Assembly: GCA_900762945.1 (NCBI GenBank)
Contig: CAAFIN010000339.1
Span: 1-27,614, forward strand
Source of the DNA: Clostridia bacterium
GTDB lineage: Bacteria > Bacillota > Clostridia > Christensenellales > Pumilibacteraceae
Direction of reading: 5' to 3'
DNA length: 27,614 nt
Position 1 is the first letter of the stretch; each line of letters begins with the position of its first letter. Below the pieces are notes generated by a model, which saw nothing but the letters and a program-made list of their open reading frames with translations, did not search any database and had not been told where the DNA came from. Shown here piece after piece: positions 23,583 to 27,614 of this stretch. Both the position numbers and the translations under genes were made by a program.

Positions 23583-26500
23583 TTACGCGTCGTTGCGGGT
23601 CAGTCCGTTTCCGGTCGCGGCGAGCGCAAGCCCCGTATCGATCCAGGAAGTCGCGAGCGTGGCGCTTGCCGCGTACTTGCCGTCGAAAGTCATTTCCGCG
23701 CCGAGTTTGGAAAAATGTCCGATTGCCATAGGAATTTCGGTATCCTCGGCGGTATAGCCTATCGTCGAGTAACCGACGAAAAACTCGTAAACTTCGGTGG
23801 TAACTCCGTTCGTTATATCGGAATTGCCGGTAGCGGCGGTAGGCGTGCCGCTACTCGTCCATGCGACCGTAAAGCGCGGCATATTGCCGTTCTTGGTCGA
23901 CAATGCGGTGCCGGAAAAGCCTATATTGCCGAAGAAGTTGAGCATAAACGTTCCGTCAAGCCCCAGCCCGAACATCGTGTTCTTCGCGCCGTCCTTGCCG
24001 CCGATAATCACTTCTATCGCGTCGATCCAATGCGCCGCGTCGTTGCCCGTTGCGGTCGAATTGATACGCGCCTTGTTCGTGGTGATTTCCGCGCGGATAT
24101 ACAGTCCGTCGTCGCCCTTTACTGCGGTGAATTTCATTGCGTTGCCGTTGCCGGTCGAGTCGGTATAAGTCACGGACGACTTGCCAGCCAGAACGTCCGG
24201 ATTGAACGCGTGTTTGACAACGGAGATCGTAACGTCGGCGGTCACGAACGAACCGGGAATAACGTAAGCGTTTCCGCTTACCGACGCGAAGTTCCCGTCG
24301 CTGCCGTCGAACGCGTAGGTTTTATCGCCTATCGCGGCGGTCACTTCAAAAAAATAGTTTTCTTCGCCCGCGACGGTGAACGAATAGTCCACGCCGTAAG
24401 TCGCCTTATTCTCGCCCGCTTCCGCTCCGGAAACGAACGCGCGGGAGTACTTATCCACGCCGCCCGAGGTAAACTCGCTCAAGCCAATCCCGACGTGCGT
24501 TACGCGGTAAGTTGCCGCTTCCCACACGGCGTAAAGCGTGACCGTGCCGCTTTCCGCAAGCAGGTCGTCTGTAATTCTCTCGCCGTCCGCATAAACTACC
24601 GCGCCGCCCGCTTCGCTCGCCCAGCCCTTAAAGACGTAGTGAGGTTTCGTAAAGCCCGAAGTCGTGAGCGTGAACGGCACTCCTACGTAAGCGGTTACGC
24701 TCGCGGTAGAGCCGCTTGCACCCTCGCCGCCGTCGAACGCCACGGTATAACTCACTCTGTCGATAAGTCTGACCGAAATCTCGATATCGCCCAGAATATC
24801 GTTGCCGTCTATCGTGTAAGTATCGCCGTCCGCAGTCGCCTCGTACTCTTCGCCGCCTATGCGGATCACGACTATTAACAGGCGCGTGTCGTCGGTTGCC
24901 GCCGCGCCCGATTTCTTCGCCGTGAACGCGAAGTCCGTGCCGTGCGTGGCGGTAGTGCCAAGCCCGGAAATCTCGTACTCGTCCGCTACCGACGAGGGCA
25001 ACGCCGCGCCGTTCTTGCCCGTAACCGCGTAGGTCGCGTGGCTGTAACGCGCGTACAGCGTAAGTCCGAACACTTCGGTTTTCGCGAGAACGCGCGTACT
25101 TTCGATCTTTTCGCCGCCGTCCGCGCTGTCGTACCAGGCGTCGAAGACGTAGCCCGCTTTGGTCGCGACGGGAAGCGCGCCGAGCGCCGCTCCCGCGGTA
25201 AGGGGCTGAACGTACTCGTCCGCCGCCACGCTGCCACCGCAAGCGTCGAAATTCACGGGGCTGTGTTCGTAATCGCCGTTGCCGTTAAAGCGCAAGCCCG
25301 TCTTGGTGAACTTGAAGTTGAGCGCCTGGAGCGAGCCGTAGCCGCCTACTTTCCACTGCGCGTTGCCGTTGATTTTGTTGTTTTGATAGAACGCGAACGC
25401 TTCTATGGCGAGGTCGTCGCCGCTGCCGACGGGGCTTACGCCGTGCTTTGCTTTGAGTTCGCGGAAAGGCACGAACGCTTCGATAACCGAAACGCAGGTT
25501 TCGCCGCGATCGATCGTGACGCAAGCCGTACCGTAACCGTCGCCGTCGCCGTTACCGACCATATTGAGTTCTTCTCTTACTCTGAAACCGTCCGTCCAGC
25601 CGTTAGTTCCGAAGAACGTAGCGAGTACCGCCACGGGCGACTGCTCGCCGACGTCGGCGTGCTTGAGATACGCCGCGTAATAAATACCCTCGTCCGTGAC
25701 GAAGCCCTTGTACACCGCGCTGCCGTAACTCTCGGAGAAAGTCAAGCCGCCGGTAGTTTTCCACTTCTCTTCGTCGAGAACGCCGTCTATCGTAATGCCC
25801 GCGTCGCGTTTTGCCTGCGCGTCGTAATCGTACACGCCGTCCGCGGTCAGAAGAGTACTGTAACCGATCTTGTCCGCGACGAGGCTGCCGCCGAACTTAG
25901 CCCAGCATTGCGGATTGACGTTCGCTTTGCCGGGGAACGCGAGCGTTTCGCCCGTGCGTGTTACGAACGTCATCGTGAAATATATATCCTCGTTCGCCGC
26001 GCCGTAAGCCGACGTTTGCTCGGCAGGGATCATGATTTCGTAATGCGAAACGATCTTGCCGCCGACGCTTTCCGAATAAGTAACGGATTTCATGTTCGCG
26101 ATAATGCCCGCGTCCGCAGTCCAGGGGTTTACCGGCAAGCCCGCGAAGTACACGCCGCCCGCCGACAGATAAACGTCGGTAACGGCAGAACCGTCGGTTT
26201 TTCTCAGAACGAGTCTTACGACGTCGGAATTGCTGTGATTGCCGATATTATCGATCGCGCCGCTGACGACCGTCACGCGGAAGTACGCGTCGCCGTTTGC
26301 CGCGCGGTAGCCCTCGTACTTTACTCGGTTGCCGTTCGGAGCGCTTTCGGCGTAGTTTTTGAACGCGCCGCCGTCGACGTACTCGTAACTTGCTTTTTCT
26401 GCCGCGATTTCGATTCCCGCGACGTGCTTTTCCACGTTTATAACGATATTTCCGTCGATATCCGCGCCGCTAATCGTATATTTGCCGTCAGCCGCCGCGA

Positions 26501-27575
26501 GGTCGACCGTTTCGCCGTCGACGGTAGCCGTGACGGTGAACGCATAACCCGCTTCCGTCGGAGCGGAGAACGTGAAATCGGTATCGAAAATCGCCGATTC
26601 GCCGGCGTTAAGCAGCGCTTTCGCGTCGATCTTAACGGGCGTATAGCCGGTTTTCGCATCCGCGTCGTTGAACTTTTTGTCGTTGCCCGCTATGCCCGCG
26701 TTGGCGTTTGCGTTAAACGCCACGGAATACGCTTTTGCCGACCACACGGCGTGTAAAGTCACTTTGCCGCCGTCCGTCGCGCCCGACATATTCCCTACGT
26801 TTTCGAGGTTGTCATAGGTAAAGTCCGCGACGGAAGCGTTTTCGTCGTAAGCCCAGCCGAGGAAATCGTAGCCTTTTCTGGCAACCAGCGGCAGATCGAC
26901 CGTGGTTTCTACGTAATCGACCGAAATTTCCGTCGTATCGCCCGACGCGCGCGTACTGCCCGCTTCGTCGTTGAGATCGAACGCGATCTTATAAACTATC
27001 GCGGCGTATTTCGCGTAGAAACGCTTGTTGCCCACGCTTCCCGCGGGAATTTCCGCCACCGCTTCGCCGCCGAGTTCGGCGTTATCGTACCAACCGACGA
27101 ACTTGTAACCGGTTTTTTCGATTTTGTCCGCGCCGGGCAAGGTAAGCGCCGCATCCGTCGTGTACGCGCCGACTTCGGCGAGATCGTCGCTCGTGAACGC
27201 GCCGCCGTTGAGTTCGTACTCGATAACGTACGGCACTGCCAGATACTCGGCTTTCAAAGTAATGTTTTCCGTTCTGTCGAACGTGCTGTCCTTGGTCCAC
27301 TCATTGCCGCCGTCGTCGTACCAGCCGCCGAGTTCGTAGCCGTCGGGCGCGATAACTTCGGGCAGTTCGCCGAGTACGTCGCCGTTTTTCAGCGTTTTCG
27401 TGTTCGCGCCGTTGAACGTCCCCTCGCCGGGATCGAACGTAACCGTATAAGTCGCGGGAACTTCGGGCGTAGGCTCCGGAGTCGGCTCCGGCTTTTCGCC
27501 GCAAGCGGCAATACTAAACGCCAGCAACGCCGCGATCACGAGTGCCGTAATGATCTTTATCGGTTTGTTTTTCAT
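23583..27575 (-). CDS. Giant modular lipoprotein (1,330 aa) with InlB repeats and CBM9/DOMON-like domains
   Basis: Lipobox SIAAC (Cys25), then a Pro/Thr/Glu linker (27-40). InlB-type (Listeria-Bacteroides) repeats lie at about 42-111, 116-190, 195-278, 772-844 and 942-1018, with the ends LKAEY, FYAKY, LHAVW, LYARY and LYAVW. A second repeat type, ending in (Y)TI.G.DI.GDI.I.V, lies at about 283-384, 849-938 and 1023-1122. Two related beta-sandwiches start after a KH pair (about 388-575 and 1123-1330), and a CBM9/DOMON-like domain with ITIDGVLDEEKWK lies at about 590-760. No catalytic motif is seen; surface glycan binding or adhesion is inferred. It is the first gene of the four-gene operon, with AGGAAGGG before the ATG. 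It has no LPXTG motif; anchoring is by lipid. Confidence 0.8.
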   Translation of the reverse strand: MKNKPIKIITALVIAALLAFSIAACGEKPEPTPEPTPEVPATYTVTFDPGEGTFNGANTKTLKNGDVLGELPEVIAPDGYELGGWYDDGGNEWTKDSTFDRTENITLKAEYLAVPYVIEYELNGGAFTSDDLAEVGAYTTDAALTLPGADKIEKTGYKFVGWYDNAELGGEAVAEIPAGSVGNKRFYAKYAAIVYKIAFDLNDEAGSTRASGDTTEISVDYVETTVDLPLVARKGYDFLGWAYDENASVADFTYDNLENVGNMSGATDGGKVTLHAVWSAKAYSVAFNANANAGIAGNDKKFNDADAKTGYTPVKIDAKALLNAGESAIFDTDFTFSAPTEAGYAFTVTATVDGETVDLAAADGKYTISGADIDGNIVINVEKHVAGIEIAAEKASYEYVDGGAFKNYAESAPNGNRVKYEGYRAANGDAYFRVTVVSGAIDNIGNHSNSDVVRLVLRKTDGSAVTDVYLSAGGVYFAGLPVNPWTADAGIIANMKSVTYSESVGGKIVSHYEIMIPAEQTSAYGAANEDIYFTMTFVTRTGETLAFPGKANVNPQCWAKFGGSLVADKIGYSTLLTADGVYDYDAQAKRDAGITIDGVLDEEKWKTTGGLTFSESYGSAVYKGFVTDEGIYYAAYLKHADVGEQSPVAVLATFFGTNGWTDGFRVREELNMVGNGDGDGYGTACVTIDRGETCVSVIEAFVPFRELKAKHGVSPVGSGDDLAIEAFAFYQNNKINGNAQWKVGGYGSLQALNFKFTKTGLRFNGNGDYEHSPVNFDACGGSVAADEYVQPLTAGAALGALPVATKAGYVFDAWYDSADGGEKIESTRVLAKTEVFGLTLYARYSHATYAVTGKNGAALPSSVADEYEISGLGTTATHGTDFAFTAKKSGAAATDDTRLLIVVIRIGGEEYEATADGDTYTIDGNDILGDIEISVRLIDRVSYTVAFDGGEGASGSTASVTAYVGVPFTLTTSGFTKPHYVFKGWASEAGGAVVYADGERITDDLLAESGTVTLYAVWEAATYRVTHVGIGLSEFTSGGVDKYSRAFVSGAEAGENKATYGVDYSFTVAGEENYFFEVTAAIGDKTYAFDGSDGNFASVSGNAYVIPGSFVTADVTISVVKHAFNPDVLAGKSSVTYTDSTGNGNAMKFTAVKGDDGLYIRAEITTNKARINSTATGNDAAHWIDAIEVIIGGKDGAKNTMFGLGLDGTFMLNFFGNIGFSGTALSTKNGNMPRFTVAWTSSGTPTAATGNSDITNGVTTEVYEFFVGYSTIGYTAEDTEIPMAIGHFSKLGAEMTFDGKYAASATLATSWIDTGLALAATGNGLTRNDA

Positions 27576-27599
27576 CGTTTTCCCTTCCTTTTAAGAAAA

Positions 27600-27605
27600 A
27601 TTATA
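27600..27605 (-). promoter_or_regulatory. Possible -10 of the four-gene operon
   Basis: TATAAT on the minus strand, 24 bp upstream of the lipoprotein ATG. The matching -35 would lie beyond the right edge, so this call rests on one hexamer in AT-rich DNA. Confidence 0.3.
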
Positions 27606-27614
27606 TATTTTCGA

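Noticed and set aside
24942..26756. 604-codon open frame on the plus strand
   Set aside because: Antisense shadow of the 1,330-aa lipoprotein. The translation is Arg/Val-rich with no recognisable domain and no ribosome site.

Overview
The window looks like a carbohydrate-utilisation locus from a Gram-positive-type gut or environmental bacterium, most likely an uncultured member of the Clostridia (Christensenellales-like). That placement is inference. It rests on many lipobox signal peptides, strong GGAGG-type ribosome sites, an LplB/YtcQ-style sugar ABC importer with no ATPase gene beside it, an AraC/YesN-like regulator, InlB-type (Listeria-Bacteroides) repeats, and no outer-membrane SusC/SusD genes. 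I see no rRNA, tRNA, CRISPR array, insertion sequence or phage gene. Base composition looks even throughout by eye.

Layout: three transcription units. (1) A ten-gene leftward operon, 15843 to 133, with gaps of 5-35 bp or 4-bp ATGA overlaps. In transcription order it encodes a 1,228-aa repeat lipoprotein, an AraC-family regulator, two sugar ABC permeases, a solute-binding lipoprotein, a secreted two-domain beta-sandwich protein, a small related lipoprotein, a clan GH-A (GH39-like) glycosidase lipoprotein, an SGNH/GDSL hydrolase lipoprotein and a GH36 alpha-galactosidase. It ends at a clear intrinsic terminator (71-100). (2) A single rightward gene, 16233-18509, for a GH78 alpha-L-rhamnosidase-like enzyme. 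It diverges from unit 1 across a 389-bp regulatory region with recognisable promoters on both strands. (3) A four-gene leftward operon, 27575 to 18633: a 1,330-aa modular lipoprotein with InlB repeats and CBM9/DOMON-like domains, a sugar-phosphate isomerase/epimerase-like TIM barrel, a GH20 hexosaminidase-like enzyme and a GH106-like glycosidase. It converges on unit 2 at a long bidirectional terminator (18532-18576).

Working model (inference): large surface lipoproteins capture a branched glycan, the lipid-anchored GH-A glycosidase and SGNH esterase trim and deacetylate it, and the importer takes up oligosaccharides using an ATPase encoded elsewhere. Cytoplasmic GH36, GH78-like, GH106-like and GH20 enzymes then release galactose, rhamnose-like sugars and N-acetylhexosamine. 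The mix suggests a heteroglycan containing rhamnose, galactose and HexNAc, either plant pectin/mucilage or a bacterial rhamnose-rich wall polysaccharide. The sequence alone cannot decide between these.

The least explained parts are the two giant lipoproteins (one with an almost exact 1,014-bp internal tandem duplication), the secreted pair sharing an unnamed beta-sandwich domain, a 7-codon leader ORF overlapping the first start codon of unit 1, and candidate operators in the divergent region.
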